DNA from: Enterococcus mundtii
Lineage (GTDB): Bacteria; Bacillota; Bacilli; Lactobacillales; Enterococcaceae
DNA: 64,000 nt
NCBI RefSeq assembly: GCF_003957375.1
Contig: NZ_CP025473.1
Location: forward strand, 2,664,001-2,728,000
Direction of reading: 5' to 3'
This document shows positions 33,401 to 45,378 of the stretch, piece by piece. The translations under genes and the position numbers were made by a program. The stretch's first letter is position 1, and each line of letters begins with the position of its first letter. The notes under the pieces were generated by a model. It worked only from the letters and a program-made list of their open reading frames with translations. It made no database searches and was not told where the DNA came from.

Positions 33401-33447
33401 AAAAGAAGGTCAAGTCCCTGAAACAGGAACTTGACCTTCTTTTTGTG
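33397..33447 (-). terminator. rpoBC operon terminator
   Basis: Twenty-four-base arms (AAGAAGGTCAAGT against ACTTGACCTTCTT in the core) with one mismatch and a three-base loop, ending in T on the minus strand, lie 11 bases past the rpoC stop. Confidence 0.93.
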
Positions 33448-33457
33448 AACTCATGGT

Positions 33458-36400
33458 TTATCGTGTTTGTTCATTCATTGCATCTTCGGCAGCCATTTGT
33501 GCTTCGATGTCAGAAATGCTATACACGTTTTCACTTGCAACGCCAACTTCTTTTGGTTCCATGTTGCGGTAACGTGGCATACCAGTACCAGCTGGAATGA
33601 TCTTACCGATGATAACATTCTCTTTCAAACCAAGAAGTGGATCTTTTTTGCCTCGGATTGCAGCATCAGTCAAGACACGAGTTGTTTCTTGGAAGGATGC
33701 AGCTGATAAGAAGCTGTTTGTTTCTAATGATGCTTTTGTGATACCTAGCAAGACTGGACGAGATGTCGCAGGAACGCCACCAGCAACTAACGTATTGTAG
33801 TTTTGGTCTTTGAAGTCTGCGATATCTAACAGTGTACCTGGCAAGATTTCTGTATCACCTGGGTCCATGACGCGCACTTTACGAAGCATTTGGCGAACCA
33901 TTACTTCGATATGTTTGTCGCCGATTTCTACCCCTTGCATACGGTAAACGCGTTGTACTTCACGTAAGAGATAGTTTTCAACAGATAGAACGTCACGTAC
34001 TTGCAACAATTGTTTTGGATCGATTGATCCTTCTGTCAATGGTGCACCACGATGGATCATATCGCCTTCAGCCACTTTCATACGTGCAGTGTAAGGCACT
34101 GTATACGTACGTGTATCTGTTTTCCCTTTGATCGTTACTTCTTTGGTACGTGTAGCAGGATCTTCAGAGATATCGATGACATCCCCTGTTACTTCAGTGA
34201 TCACTGCTTGCCCTTTCGGATTACGTGCTTCAAAGATTTCTTGGACACGAGGAAGACCTTGAGTGATATCATCTCCGGCAACCCCACCCGTATGGAACGT
34301 ACGCATGGTTAACTGAGTACCTGGTTCACCGATTGATTGAGCGGCGATCGTACCAACTGCTTCTCCGACTTCAACGTCAGAACCAGTTGCCAAGTTACGT
34401 CCGTAACAATGTTTGCAGACACCATGTTTTGTGTTACATGTGAAGACAGAACGGATCGTTACAGTTTCAACACCTGCATCAACGATTTGTTTTGCGACAT
34501 CTTCAGAGATCAATTGATTTCCGGCAATGATCATTTCGTTGGTTTCAGGATGACGAACTTCTTTACGTGTGTAACGTCCAATCAAACGATCTTCAAGAGA
34601 TTCGATGATTTCATTTCCTTCACGGATTGCTTGGATCTCAAGACCGCGGTCAGTGCCACAATCTTCTTCACGAATGATGACATCTTGGGCAACGTCAACT
34701 AAACGACGTGTCAAGTAACCAGAATCGGCTGTCTTCAAGGCTGTATCAGTCATTCCTTTACGAGCCCCGTGAGTTGAGATAAACATTTCCAAGACAGAAA
34801 GTCCTTCGCGGAAGTTCGAAATGATCGGCAATTCCATGATACGTCCATTCGGTGCGGCCATCAATCCACGCATACCAGCAAGCTGAGTAAAGTTGGAGAT
34901 GTTACCACGGGCACCAGAGTCTGACATCATGAAGATTGGGTTTTTCGCTTCCAAACCTTCCATCAGTTTTTGTTGGATGCTGTCTTTCGCAGCGTTCCAA
35001 ACAGCGATTACTCGTTCATAACGCTCGTCGTCAGTGATCAATCCACGACGGAATTGCTTCGTGATCGACTCTACTTGTTTATGTGCTTCGTCAATGATCA
35101 CTTGTTTTTCATTCAAGACACTGATGTCGGCGATCCCTACAGTGATACCTGCATGTGTTGAATGTTTGTATCCTAAGTCTTTCATACGGTCAAGCATCTT
35201 AGATGTTTCAGTTACTTTGAAACGTTTGAAGACTTCGGCGATGATGTTTCCTAAGTTTTTCTTCTTGAATGGTAAAACTAGTTCTTGTTCTTTGATGTGA
35301 GCAGGAATATCTGTTCCAGCTTCAACAAAGTATTTGTCCGGTGTTTGGACAGTCAAGTTGAAGTCAGTTGGTTCATTCAAGTAAGGGAATTCTGGTGGCA
35401 TGATCTCGTTGAAGATGATCTTACCAACAGTCGTGATCATCGTACGTTCTTTTTGCCATTCTGTAAATGGTTTGTCCCCTAATGTCGTTGGGTTCACCCC
35501 AATACGTGAATGTAAATGAACGTAGCCATTACGCCATGCGATGACTGCTTCGTTTTGGTCTCTAAAGACCATTCCTTCGCCTTCACGACCTTCTTCTTCC
35601 ATTGTTAGGTAGTAATTTCCTAAAACCATATCCTGAGAAGGTGTAACAACTGGTTTACCATCTTTTGGATTCAAGATGTTTTGAGCAGCTAGCATCAGCA
35701 TACGTGCTTCTGCTTGTGCTTCTTCGTTCAACGGTACGTGAACGGCCATTTGGTCTCCATCGAAATCGGCATTGTATGCTTCACATACCAATGGATGCAA
35801 ACGGATCGCACGCCCTTGGACAAGAACTGGTTCAAATGCTTGGATACCTAATCTGTGAAGCGTAGGTGCCCTGTTCAATAGAACTGGATGTTCTTTGATG
35901 ACGTCTTCTAAGACATCCCAAACTTCATCTTCTTGACGTTCGATTTTGCGTTTCGCATTTTTGATGTTTGAAGCAAGTTCACGTTGAACTAATTCGCGCA
36001 TCACGAATGGTTTGAACAATTCGATCGCCATTTCTTTTGGTAATCCACATTGGTACATTTTCAAGAAAGGACCTACGACGATAACTGAACGACCAGAGTA
36101 GTCGACACGTTTACCAAGTAAGTTTTGACGGAAACGACCTTGTTTCCCTTTCAACATATGAGAAAGAGATTTCAATGGGCGGTTACCTGGTCCTGTGACA
36201 GGACGGCCACGACGACCGTTATCGATCAACGCATCTACCGCTTCTTGTAACATCCGTTTTTCATTTTGAACGATGATTCCTGGTGCATTCAAGTCTAACA
36301 AACGTTTCAAACGATTGTTACGGTTGATTACACGACGATATAGATCGTTCAAGTCACTTGTTGCAAAACGTCCACCTTCTAATTGGACCATTGGTCGTAG

Positions 36401-37111
36401 ATCTGGCGGGATGACAGGGATAACGTCCATGACCATCCAGCTTGGTTCATTGCCAGAAGCACGGAATGCTTCTAAAATGTCCAAACGGCGGATCGCACGT
36501 GTACGTTTTTGTCCTTGTGCAGATTTCAATTCTTCTTTCAACTCAGCTGCTTCAGCATCCAAATCAACGTTATCAAGTAATTGTTTGATCGCTTCTGCAC
36601 CCATTGCTGCTTGGAATTCCTGGCCATATTGTTCACGTTTTTCGCGGTATTCGCGTTCAGTCAACAATTGTTTTTTCTCTAAGCTTGTGTTTCCTGGTTC
36701 AATAACAACATATGAGGCAAAGTAAATGATTTCTTCTAATGCGCGTGGGCTCATGTCTAATACAAGACCCATACGAGAAGGAATACCTTTAAAATACCAG
36801 ATATGTGAAACAGGTGCTGCTAATTCGATATGACCCATGCGTTCACGACGAACTTTTGAACGAGTCACTTCCACGCCACAGCGATCACAAACGATTCCTT
36901 TATAACGGATACGTTTGTATTTTCCGCAGGCACATTCCCAGTCTTTTGTAGGACCAAAAATCCGCTCACAGAACAACCCTTCGCGCTCAGGTTTTAAGGT
37001 ACGATAGTTAATCGTCTCAGGTTTTTTTACTTCACCGTAAGACCAGCTTCTGATTTTTTCGGGAGAAGCCAAACCTATTTGCATACTTTCGAATTTATTT
37101 ACATCGATCAA
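33458..37111 (-). CDS. rpoC: RNA polymerase β' subunit
   Basis: The 1217-aa catalytic subunit has the zinc-ribbon cysteines ([20 protein letters not shown]), the active-site NADFDGDQM, the bridge/trigger region ([17 protein letters not shown]) and a full carboxyl end. I place the start at TTG 37111 behind GGAGGG, which gives the usual enterococcal length; an in-frame ATG seven codons earlier overlaps the ribosome site. It follows rpoB by about 80 bp. Confidence 0.98.
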   Translation of the reverse strand: MIDVNKFESMQIGLASPEKIRSWSYGEVKKPETINYRTLKPEREGLFCERIFGPTKDWECACGKYKRIRYKGIVCDRCGVEVTRSKVRRERMGHIELAAPVSHIWYFKGIPSRMGLVLDMSPRALEEIIYFASYVVIEPGNTSLEKKQLLTEREYREKREQYGQEFQAAMGAEAIKQLLDNVDLDAEAAELKEELKSAQGQKRTRAIRRLDILEAFRASGNEPSWMVMDVIPVIPPDLRPMVQLEGGRFATSDLNDLYRRVINRNNRLKRLLDLNAPGIIVQNEKRMLQEAVDALIDNGRRGRPVTGPGNRPLKSLSHMLKGKQGRFRQNLLGKRVDYSGRSVIVVGPFLKMYQCGLPKEMAIELFKPFVMRELVQRELASNIKNAKRKIERQEDEVWDVLEDVIKEHPVLLNRAPTLHRLGIQAFEPVLVQGRAIRLHPLVCEAYNADFDGDQMAVHVPLNEEAQAEARMLMLAAQNILNPKDGKPVVTPSQDMVLGNYYLTMEEEGREGEGMVFRDQNEAVIAWRNGYVHLHSRIGVNPTTLGDKPFTEWQKERTMITTVGKIIFNEIMPPEFPYLNEPTDFNLTVQTPDKYFVEAGTDIPAHIKEQELVLPFKKKNLGNIIAEVFKRFKVTETSKMLDRMKDLGYKHSTHAGITVGIADISVLNEKQVIIDEAHKQVESITKQFRRGLITDDERYERVIAVWNAAKDSIQQKLMEGLEAKNPIFMMSDSGARGNISNFTQLAGMRGLMAAPNGRIMELPIISNFREGLSVLEMFISTHGARKGMTDTALKTADSGYLTRRLVDVAQDVIIREEDCGTDRGLEIQAIREGNEIIESLEDRLIGRYTRKEVRHPETNEMIIAGNQLISEDVAKQIVDAGVETVTIRSVFTCNTKHGVCKHCYGRNLATGSDVEVGEAVGTIAAQSIGEPGTQLTMRTFHTGGVAGDDITQGLPRVQEIFEARNPKGQAVITEVTGDVIDISEDPATRTKEVTIKGKTDTRTYTVPYTARMKVAEGDMIHRGAPLTEGSIDPKQLLQVRDVLSVENYLLREVQRVYRMQGVEIGDKHIEVMVRQMLRKVRVMDPGDTEILPGTLLDIADFKDQNYNTLVAGGVPATSRPVLLGITKASLETNSFLSAASFQETTRVLTDAAIRGKKDPLLGLKENVIIGKIIPAGTGMPRYRNMEPKEVGVASENVYSISDIEAQMAAEDAMNEQTR

Positions 37112-37191
37112 AAGGGGTTCCCTCCATTTCATTTAATGGCAAAACCGCAAGGCGGCTGATCTTCGACCGCCTCACAGTATCTCAGACCGGA

Positions 37192-40100
37192 TTAGTCTAA
37201 ATTATCTTCTGCGGTTTCAAAGTTTTGGATGATGTCTTGTCTTTCATCTTCGACTTGTTCAGCAGCTTGTTTTTCTAGTTCTTTTGCTGTTTGTTGTTCA
37301 GCGAATTTTGTCAAAGCATCCACTGTGATCAAATCATCGTCTTCGTCATCCATGTCACGAAGTTCGATTTCGCTGTCTTGGATATCTAGAACACGCATGT
37401 CTAATCCTAGTGATTGTAGTTCTTTGACTAATACGCGGAAGGATTCAGGTACACCTGGTTTTGGAATTGGTTCACCTTTGACGATTGCTTCATATGTTTT
37501 CACACGTCCGACTACGTCATCTGATTTGTATGTCAAGATTTCTTGCAAGGTATAAGCCGCACCGTATGCTTCCAGTGCCCAAACTTCCATTTCCCCAAAA
37601 CGTTGTCCACCAAATTGCGCTTTACCACCTAATGGTTGTTGCGTAACGAGTGAGTAAGGTCCAATTGAACGTGCATGCAACTTGTCGTCAACCATGTGAG
37701 CTAGTTTGATCATGTACATCACACCAACAGATACACGTCCGTCAAATGGTTCACCTGTACGTCCGTCATAAAGAACAGTTTTCGCATCGCTAGCCATACC
37801 TGCTTCACGAACTGTTTCCCATACGTCTTCATCACTTGCACCATCAAATACTGGTGTTGCAACGTGGATGCCTAATTGACGTGCAGCCATCCCTAAATGC
37901 AATTCCAATACTTGTCCGATGTTCATCCGTGATGGTACCCCTAATGGGTTCAACATGATATCGATCGGTGTTCCATCAGGTAAGAATGGCATATCTTCTT
38001 CCGGCATAATACGGGAAACAACCCCTTTATTACCGTGACGTCCGGCCATTTTATCCCCTTCGTGGATTTTACGTTTTTGAACGATATACACACGAACTAA
38101 CATGTTGACACCTGGTGATAATTCATCGCCAGCTTCACGAGTAAAGATCTTCACATCGTGAACGATCCCACCTCCACCATGTGGTACACGTAGAGAAGTA
38201 TCACGTACTTCACGTGCTTTTTCACCGAAGATCGCATGCAATAAGCGTTCTTCTGCTGAAAGTTCAGTTACCCCTTTTGGTGTTACTTTACCGACTAATA
38301 AGTCACCGTCTTGGACTTCCGCCCCAATACGGATGATCCCCATTTCGTCTAAGTCTTTCAATGCGTCTTCACCGACGTTCGGGATTTCGCGAGTGATTTC
38401 TTCAGGTCCTAATTTTGTATCACGAGCTTCTGATTCATATTCTTCGATATGGATCGATGTGTAAACATCATCTTTTACTAGACGACGGCTCATGATGATC
38501 GCATCTTCGTAGTTGTATCCTTCCCAAGTCATGAAACCGACTAAGACGTTTTGTCCTAGAGCCATTTCACCTTGTTCCATTGATGGGCCGTCTGCCAAGG
38601 TATCCCCTTTTTCGACTTTCTCACCTAAATGAACGATTGGGCGTTGGTTGTAACTTGTTCCAGAGTTTGAACGACGGAATTTTGTCACTGAGTATTTGTC
38701 TAATGCGCCATTGTCGCGACGAACGCGGATCTCAGAAGCATCGACAAATTCAACTACACCATCGTGTTTACATAATAACGCAGCTCCTGAGTCATGAGCT
38801 GATTTATATTCCATCCCAGTACCAACCCAAGGCGCTTGTGGATTGATCAATGGCACTGCTTGACGCTGCATGTTGGCACCCATCAAGGCGCGGTTGGAGT
38901 CATCGTTTTCCAAGAAAGGAATACATGCTGTCGCTACCGCAACTACTTGTTTCGGTGAAACGTCCATATAATCGACTTTATCGATCGATACTTCTAAGTT
39001 TTCACTTTGGGCACGAGCCATGACGATTTCTTCAGCAAATGTACCGTCATCATTCAACTTACTATTTGCTTGGGCAACGATATAATGGTCCTCGATGTCT
39101 GCTGTTAAATAATCGATTTGTTCTGTCACACGTCCAGTTTCACGATCAACACGACGATACGGCGTTTCGATAAAACCAAATTTGTTTACTTTCGCGTAAC
39201 TAGATAAACTATTGATCAACCCGATATTTGGTCCCTCAGGCGTTTCAATCGGACACATACGGCCATAGTGGGAGTAGTGAACGTCTCGTACTTCATAGCC
39301 GGCACGGTCACGAGTCAAACCACCAGGTCCTAAGGCAGAAAGACGACGTTTGTGTGTCAATTCGCCCAATGGATTGGTTTGGTCCATGAACTGAGACAAT
39401 TGTGAAGATCCAAAGAATTCTTTAATACTTGCGACAACTGGACGGATATTGATCAATTGTTGTGGTGTCAATGTTTCTGTATCTTGGATTGACATTCTTT
39501 CACGTACAACACGTTCCATACGTGCTAATCCGATACGGAATTGATTTTGTAAAAGTTCTCCGACAGAACGAATACGTCGATTTCCTAAGTGGTCGATATC
39601 GTCCACGTTGCCGATGCCTTCCATCAAGTTCAAGAAATAGCTCATTGAAGCAACGATATCCGCTGGACGAACAGTTTTCACTGTTGTGTCTGGGTAGCCG
39701 TTACCGATCACGTTGACTTCACGTTCTGGGTCTTTTGGTGAAAAGACTTTGATCACTTGGACAGTCATTGGATCAGTGACTACGCCATCTTCTGTTGGGT
39801 AGTAAGTCACAGAGTTCAAACCATTGTCGATGAACGGTGCTAATGTTTCCATCACTTGATGGGTCAAAGCTGTTCCTTTTTCAACAATGATCTCGCCTGT
39901 TTCAGGATCAACCAACGTTTCAGCTAACGTTAAGTTCAATAGACGTGTTTTCAAGTCTAATTTTTTGTTTACTTTGTAACGACCAACATTTGCTAAGTCG
40001 TAACGTTTTGGATCAAAGAAGCGGGCATTCAGCAAGTTACGTGAACTATCTGCTGTTTTTGGTTCGCCTGGGCGAAGACGCTCGTAGATGTCTTTTAATC

Positions 40101-40809
40101 CTTCTTCTGTTCTAGAATCACTTGCGTTTTTGTGTAAATCTTTTTCGATCGTGTTACGCAATGTTTCACTATCCCCAAAGATTTCAAAAATCGTGTCATC
40201 TGAACCGAAACCTAATGCACGAACTAATACAGTCAATGGAATCTTACGTGTGCGGTCGATACGTACATAAGAGATGTCTTTTGCATCAGTTTCCATTTCT
40301 AACCATGCACCACGGTTAGGGATCACAGTGGAACCGAATCCTTCTTTACCGTTTTTGTCTACTTTCCCATGGAAGTAAACACCTGGTGAACGGACTAATT
40401 GAGAAACGATAACACGTTCCGCACCATTGATGATGAATGTACCTTGCTCTGTCATCAATGGGAAATCACCGAAGAATACTTCTTGGGCTTTGATTTCGCC
40501 TGTTTCACGGTTTGTTAAACGTAAAGTCACATGTAATGGTGCAGAGTAATTTGCGTCATGTGCGCGTGCTTCTGCTACTGTGTACTTTGGTTCTTTCAAC
40601 TCATAATCTACAAATTCCAAAGAAAGATTGCCATTGAAGTCATCGATTGGCAAAATATCTTCAAACATTTCTCTTAGTCCTTCATCCAAGAACCATTGGT
40701 ACGAGTCTGTTTGAATTTCGATCAAATTTGGTAATTCCAACACTTCACTGATTCGTGCGAAACTTCTACGTTCGCGATGTTTTCCGTATTTTACTACGTG
40801 TCCAGCCAA
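37192..40809 (-). CDS. rpoB: RNA polymerase β subunit
   Basis: The 1205-aa subunit starts [20 protein letters not shown] from TTG at 40809, with GAGGGG eight bases upstream. The GTG nine bases earlier is too close to the ribosome site. The rifampicin region ([31 protein letters not shown]) has the susceptible-type residues. The acidic carboxyl tail is intact. It is first in the rpoBC operon. Confidence 0.98.
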   Translation of the reverse strand: MAGHVVKYGKHRERRSFARISEVLELPNLIEIQTDSYQWFLDEGLREMFEDILPIDDFNGNLSLEFVDYELKEPKYTVAEARAHDANYSAPLHVTLRLTNRETGEIKAQEVFFGDFPLMTEQGTFIINGAERVIVSQLVRSPGVYFHGKVDKNGKEGFGSTVIPNRGAWLEMETDAKDISYVRIDRTRKIPLTVLVRALGFGSDDTIFEIFGDSETLRNTIEKDLHKNASDSRTEEGLKDIYERLRPGEPKTADSSRNLLNARFFDPKRYDLANVGRYKVNKKLDLKTRLLNLTLAETLVDPETGEIIVEKGTALTHQVMETLAPFIDNGLNSVTYYPTEDGVVTDPMTVQVIKVFSPKDPEREVNVIGNGYPDTTVKTVRPADIVASMSYFLNLMEGIGNVDDIDHLGNRRIRSVGELLQNQFRIGLARMERVVRERMSIQDTETLTPQQLINIRPVVASIKEFFGSSQLSQFMDQTNPLGELTHKRRLSALGPGGLTRDRAGYEVRDVHYSHYGRMCPIETPEGPNIGLINSLSSYAKVNKFGFIETPYRRVDRETGRVTEQIDYLTADIEDHYIVAQANSKLNDDGTFAEEIVMARAQSENLEVSIDKVDYMDVSPKQVVAVATACIPFLENDDSNRALMGANMQRQAVPLINPQAPWVGTGMEYKSAHDSGAALLCKHDGVVEFVDASEIRVRRDNGALDKYSVTKFRRSNSGTSYNQRPIVHLGEKVEKGDTLADGPSMEQGEMALGQNVLVGFMTWEGYNYEDAIIMSRRLVKDDVYTSIHIEEYESEARDTKLGPEEITREIPNVGEDALKDLDEMGIIRIGAEVQDGDLLVGKVTPKGVTELSAEERLLHAIFGEKAREVRDTSLRVPHGGGGIVHDVKIFTREAGDELSPGVNMLVRVYIVQKRKIHEGDKMAGRHGNKGVVSRIMPEEDMPFLPDGTPIDIMLNPLGVPSRMNIGQVLELHLGMAARQLGIHVATPVFDGASDEDVWETVREAGMASDAKTVLYDGRTGEPFDGRVSVGVMYMIKLAHMVDDKLHARSIGPYSLVTQQPLGGKAQFGGQRFGEMEVWALEAYGAAYTLQEILTYKSDDVVGRVKTYEAIVKGEPIPKPGVPESFRVLVKELQSLGLDMRVLDIQDSEIELRDMDDEDDDLITVDALTKFAEQQTAKELEKQAAEQVEDERQDIIQNFETAEDNLD

Positions 40810-40917
40810 GCTCTTCACCCCTCTAAAATGTCATTCAAAAAGACTACCCGATCAATTGTTACAATAATATTAAAAATATTATATTTAGGTAACAACAGAC
40901 ATTTTTTGCGGCTTTTA

Positions 40918-40985
40918 GGCAAAAAAAAACCAAAAATAGAACGTTCTCTTGAGTACTTGCCTACGTGAGCTTCTACTTTTGTTTC
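40918..40985 (-). promoter_or_regulatory. Attenuator-like hairpin in the rpoB leader
   Basis: On the minus strand AAAGTAGAA can pair with TTCTATTTT, followed by GG and nine T, between the promoter and rpoB. This would end a share of transcripts early. The stem is modest. Confidence 0.4.
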
Positions 40986-41057
40986 CTTATATTAAAGCCG
41001 AAACGGACAATATTTCGTTTCTGCCTTCGCTTCATCAGATAGTTTTTGCAACTTCAT

Positions 41058-41086
41058 ATAATACACTGTTTAAACGTAAAAGTCAA
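41058..41086 (-). promoter_or_regulatory. rpoBC promoter
   Basis: On the minus strand TTGACT (41086-41081), a 17-base spacer and TATTAT (41063-41058) form a good vegetative promoter, about 250 bases upstream of rpoB. Confidence 0.75.
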
Positions 41087-41288
41087 TACTTCCTGGCGTT
41101 TCCTGTAAATTTTCGTAATTGTTTCTTAATCTTTCTTTTTTGTTCCAATTTCGTCCATTCCTAATTGTATGACTCTTCCTCACAAAATCTTTTCGTCTTT
41201 ATAGAGACTCAAACAAAAAGTATGACGCGCTGTCCTCATTCGATCGCAAATCTGTTAATATATAAGATAGTAGAAAGGAGATAGATCG

Positions 41289-42272
41289 ATGACGACAAAA
41301 GCCAAGGTACTACACCTTTTAAAAAATACTCAAACATTTCTATCCGGTGAAAAAATCGCCCAACAACTGAATGTCTCCCGAACTAGTATTTGGAAAGCCA
41401 TCAAAGAATTAGAAAAAGAAGGTTTTCGCTTTGACCATCAAGCGAAAGGGTATCGTTATCTCCCCTCCGATGTATTAGATCCTGTAGAGATTTCCCAAGC
41501 ATTGTCCTCTTTTGATGTTCAAGTGAAGGTATTATCACAATCTGAATCCACTATGAAAGATGCTAAATCGGCATCTCATATGGATACTACGAAACCTAGT
41601 TTATTTATCGCGGATACACAAGAACAAGCCCATGGACGTTTTGGACGTTCCTTTTTCGCTCAACCAGGTCAAGGAATCTACATGAGCCTATTATTGCATC
41701 CACAAAAGCATTTTGAGGAATTACCACAATATACGTTGATTGCTGCCAGTGCATGTGTCAAAGCGATTCAAGAAACGACAGGAAAACATGCAATGATCAA
41801 ATGGGTCAACGATATCTACCTTGAAGGGAAAAAGATTTGTGGAATTTTATCTGAAGCGGTAAGCGATATGGAAAGTGGTGAATTTCGTTCGGTGATTATT
41901 GGTGTGGGCTTGAATTTTTCGATCCCTCAAACGCAATTTCCTGATGAGATCCAGCAAAAAGCGACCTCCTTGTTTCCTGATGGTGAAGCATCGATTACTA
42001 GAAATCAATTGATCTGCGCGATTTGGAAACATTTCTTTAGGTATTTAGCCGACCCTTCGCACACCTATTTTGATCTTTACACAGAACGGTCATTTGTCCT
42101 AGGTAAGTCTGTCAGCTTTACCCGACAAGGAAAATCTTATCAAGGAATTGCCCAGGCAATCGGTCCAAAAGGAGAACTGATCGTAGATACGCCAAACCAG
42201 CGCTTCCAACTACTCTCTGGGGAAGTCAGTTTAACAGAAATCGATGGGCTACCATCAGCAAAAAGAGGCTAG
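41289..42272 (+). CDS. birA: Biotin ligase / biotin operon repressor
   Basis: The 327-aa protein has a winged helix (residues 1-60, SGEKIAQQLNVSRTSIWKAI), a ligase core with AHGRFGRSFFAQPGQGIYMS and KWVNDIYLEGKKICGIL, and an SH3-like end. It attaches biotin to carboxylases through biotinyl-AMP and can repress biotin uptake genes. The glycine-rich ATP loop has HGRFGR instead of GRGRRGR. An AGGAG lies before the ATG. Confidence 0.95.
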   Translation: MTTKAKVLHLLKNTQTFLSGEKIAQQLNVSRTSIWKAIKELEKEGFRFDHQAKGYRYLPSDVLDPVEISQALSSFDVQVKVLSQSESTMKDAKSASHMDTTKPSLFIADTQEQAHGRFGRSFFAQPGQGIYMSLLLHPQKHFEELPQYTLIAASACVKAIQETTGKHAMIKWVNDIYLEGKKICGILSEAVSDMESGEFRSVIIGVGLNFSIPQTQFPDEIQQKATSLFPDGEASITRNQLICAIWKHFFRYLADPSHTYFDLYTERSFVLGKSVSFTRQGKSYQGIAQAIGPKGELIVDTPNQRFQLLSGEVSLTEIDGLPSAKRG

Positions 42273-42295
42273 TTCGTTTCCTAGCCTCTTTTTTA
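42261..42295 (+). terminator. birA terminator
   Basis: AAAAGAGGCTAG pairs with CTAGCCTCTTTT with a T run, overlapping the birA stop. Confidence 0.93.
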
Positions 42296-42962
42296 TCAAT
42301 GGTGGGTTTGTCATGCTCGCTTTATTTTCATAAGCTTGATGTCACGAGAAAACATGCAAGCTTCTTTACGATGTACTCTATTTTTCTACTATGTGCTTGA
42401 TTCTATGTTTGAGGTACTACATTATGTGTTTTATTTTACTTTTGTGTCTACATCTAATTTCTATGTTTGTTCTATGTTTTAGTTCTATGTTCGATATCCT
42501 TTTTAAATTAGGATAGTACTATGTGCTATTGTCAGTAGCAGTAGAACAATCAAACTACTGCCTGGCAATACTAATGGACACCTGATACCATTTACCTACA
42601 CTTTTATCTAAAGGCGCTGTCGCAATCTGTGATGCACGTCGTCAAGTAGGTGAGACCGAGCAACTATTTTTCCCCGAAATAGTTTTCGGCAATCCAGTGG
42701 CGTTCTATGTGTGTTGTTTCCTCTATTTACTACTTCTAAGTCATTCATAAGCTTATCTATTGAAGACCAACGATCGATTTCTCAACTTCTTCCTAACCAT
42801 ACCCCTCTTCCATTTAACGCCCCCTTTTTTGTTTTGCTGTCGTTCTGTTTGTATCATAACGCATAAGAAAATAAATGAATTCTTTTGTATTGAATTACAA
42901 CATTTTTTATTTTTAGGTCAAATACAAGTAATCTCAAGTTAAAGACATTCTCATTTTTACTT
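42296..42962. other. Gene-free 670 bp with TTCTATGT repeats and a hairpin
   Basis: No gene is supported. TTCTATGTTT occurs at 42401, 42459 and 42470, TTCTATGTTC at 42483 and TTCTATGTG at 42703; CTATGTGC occurs twice more. AACTATTT/AAATAGTT within CCGA...CGG forms a hairpin at 42656-42689. Composition is GC-richer around 42610-42710 than elsewhere in the gap. It could be a small RNA or a decayed gene. Confidence 0.4.
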
Positions 42963-43196
42963 TCAAATTTGACAGAATTGTAATTGATGGGCTTTTGAAG
43001 AAGTAAAATACTCGATTTTTAAATTGAAATTTTTTACGATCAAACAACGGATCAAAAATTTATCAGCTGGAGTTAATGGTTGTTGATATTCTTCTTCAAT
43101 ATCACGAAATGAAAAATTTTCCTTCTTTTCACTTAATCTAGTCACAATCTCAATCACTGTTAGTTTCGTTAGTTCTGTTGTATATTGTTTTCTCAC
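42963..43196 (-). CDS. Small hypothetical protein (77 aa)
   Basis: It starts with GTG at 43196 behind AAAGGAGAG. The helical protein (TVIEIVTRLSEKKENFSFRD; LTPADKFLIRCLIVKNF) has no membrane segment and no recognised family. It is divergent from the coiled-coil gene at 43501; the two may share origin. Confidence 0.6.
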   Translation of the reverse strand: MRKQYTTELTKLTVIEIVTRLSEKKENFSFRDIEEEYQQPLTPADKFLIRCLIVKNFNLKIEYFTSSKAHQLQFCQI

Positions 43197-43500
43197 AAAG
43201 ACTCTCCTTTACTCATCTTTTTCTTTAATTCAAAATATAGCATGAAATTTTTCCTTTGTTAGACCCTTTTTTTCAAAAATAAAAAAGTTTGTTTCGTCTC
43301 TAAAAAAACTAATAATCTTCAAACCCTTTCAATACTAATTACTGACAATGAAGTACCTTACATACACTAGATAAAACATGACACGTTCAACTCAAATTAC
43401 CTAGACCAATAAATTTCCTGAGATAGAAAATATCGGCGTAAATCACAAAGTAAAAAATGCTATTTTCATAATATACAATAAAATAAATAAGGAGAAAAAA

Positions 43501-44907
43501 ATGCCTGAATTAAATGAATTGAAAAGTAATAAAGACATCATCCTTTTTTTAAACAATGCAATCTCCACAGAAAAGTTAGATCTATCCACACTTGATCCAG
43601 AAAGCGCTTCTCGTTTAAAGTTACATTTAATGATCAAAGAACAAGCATTCAAATTACAATTAAAAAATGCGAATATATCTGAAAAAGATTCAACTAAAAT
43701 TGCTAAAAAATTGAAAATTATTGGAGAATTCACGAAACAGACAGAAACTATCAAACCAGAATTTGTCTATATGTCCATTCAAGAAATTAATGCTAAGATT
43801 GGAAAATTAACTACTGAAAAAAATAGGTTAGAGGCTGAGGTAAAGAAATTTAAGGCTATTATGGATAAGAATAGGAACAAACACGGCGATGAAAATGCAT
43901 ATATCCAAGCAGAAAGTAAACTCCGCAAGGCAAATCAGAAAATAGCCAAGGGCCAAACACAAATCTATAGTTACCGCGGAATGAAACATGTGATCAGCGT
44001 ACAAGACCAACAGAAAGCGAATAGTAGCCAACGGGAAGCTGTGGGGCATTCTACCCAGCAACAATCAGTAGTCCAAAAAACAGCTGATCAAAAAACAGAA
44101 ACTCAGCAAAAAGTGAAGCCCTTAAAAAACCATACTCAAAAACAACCAAGAGCACTTACAGAAAATGAAAAAAAGTTGGTAAACCAAATTATCCAGGCAG
44201 AACTTCAAAGAGAAGGCTTTGCTAAAAAAAGAGACGCTCTGATAAGTACTCCTGATGTAAAAGAAATCTATGCTGAATGGACTAGAAAAATGGGTGATCA
44301 GCGAATACGTGCAGACTATTTTTATGATAAACTTGAAAAATCTGCGCCTGATATGGTAAAAAAGATAGAAGAGAGATTTGCTAATTCTCCACATGGTGAT
44401 TTACCCTGCCCATTAACGCCAAAAGAAATCCAAGCTCAAAAAAAACTACAAGAGACACAAGCAAAGTTACAAGTGGCGAAGGAAAAATACGACAAACATT
44501 ATGGAGATATCATTATCGATTCTACAACTGATAAAGTAACCAAAACAAGATTTAGTGATAAAAAACCTACAAAACCAATAAAAAGTGAACATCACAAGAC
44601 AGCTGAAAAAGAATTAGAGAAAGTATATGCAAAATTGGCACCTTATAAAAAAAATGAAAACAGTATAACTGGATTGATTGTTAATTTTTTTCGGATGAGT
44701 AAGATACGAAACTTACATCGTCAAAAAAAGGAATTGGAAAGAAAAATAGAGGAGTATAAGAAGCCGGAAAAAGGAATTTTGAAACCCTCACTTAGCGAAA
44801 AAGTGCAAGGGGCTCACTTAAAACAAAAAGCTCAGCTAACCAAACAGCCAGACCATCAAAAAACAAGATCTGAACGTGTGCAGCCTCAACCGAGTTTAGT
44901 CAAATAA
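43501..44907 (+). CDS. Lysine-rich coiled-coil protein of unknown function (468 aa)
   Basis: GGAG lies six bases before the ATG. The protein has helical, charged segments: a coiled coil at about 85-150 (EINAKIGKLTTEKNRLEAEV), a Gln-rich linker (about 165-220), a second helical part and a basic tail. There is no signal peptide, and no enzyme motif is visible. Its basic style recalls the small basic protein at 53146, but I see no true homology. It may be a virulence-associated, phage or mobile-element protein. It has its own terminator. Confidence 0.75.
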   Translation: MPELNELKSNKDIILFLNNAISTEKLDLSTLDPESASRLKLHLMIKEQAFKLQLKNANISEKDSTKIAKKLKIIGEFTKQTETIKPEFVYMSIQEINAKIGKLTTEKNRLEAEVKKFKAIMDKNRNKHGDENAYIQAESKLRKANQKIAKGQTQIYSYRGMKHVISVQDQQKANSSQREAVGHSTQQQSVVQKTADQKTETQQKVKPLKNHTQKQPRALTENEKKLVNQIIQAELQREGFAKKRDALISTPDVKEIYAEWTRKMGDQRIRADYFYDKLEKSAPDMVKKIEERFANSPHGDLPCPLTPKEIQAQKKLQETQAKLQVAKEKYDKHYGDIIIDSTTDKVTKTRFSDKKPTKPIKSEHHKTAEKELEKVYAKLAPYKKNENSITGLIVNFFRMSKIRNLHRQKKELERKIEEYKKPEKGILKPSLSEKVQGAHLKQKAQLTKQPDHQKTRSERVQPQPSLVK

Positions 44908-44957
44908 AGAAAAACAGAAAGATTCTTTCCAAATGGAAGGATCTTTCTGTTTTTCTT
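44906..44957 (+). terminator. Terminator of the coiled-coil gene
   Basis: AAAGAAAAACAGAAAGAT and ATCTTTCTGTTTTTCTTT arms pair around an inner CTTTCC/GGAAGG stem. The next 365 bp to 45324 hold no gene that I can support. Confidence 0.92.
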
Positions 44958-45324
44958 TATTTATTCCTATCATCCAGTAACGTTTCCCCCAAAATGTAAA
45001 AAAGCTGATTGATAAGAATAAACAAAATATGAATGTTTTAACTACTTGTTTAGTCCATAGTTTACTCTATACTATGTAATATTTCTTCTAAGTTTTTCCT
45101 TTAGCACCCCTCCCTTATTTTTCCTTCATCATCTTATGTACTTAGGTCCATAAAATAAAGTAACGTACCTGCTCTTCCCGATGACCAATCCATGAGTCAC
45201 GAAGAAGAGCAACAAACGTTTGATACGTGTTTTAATGCTAAATTGAAAAAAGCAATTACACAATACCTATTATTTAGCATACCTCTTTCTCCTAGACAGC
45301 GAAAAACCGATTTTTCTTTCCAAA

Positions 45325-45374
45325 GAAAAAAATGAGCGTTACCTAGAAAGTAACACTAATAACACTCATTTTCT
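45325..45374 (-). terminator. dmkB terminator
   Basis: On the minus strand AAAATGAGTGTTA pairs with TAACGCTCATTTT, inner GTTACTTTCTAG, followed by T. It ends the dmkB-eetB-eetA operon. Confidence 0.88.
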
Positions 45375-45378
45375 GTAG

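Noticed and set aside
42296-42720. CRISPR array or tracrRNA
   Set aside because: The repeats are short (8-10 bp) and irregularly spaced, with no cas gene nearby.
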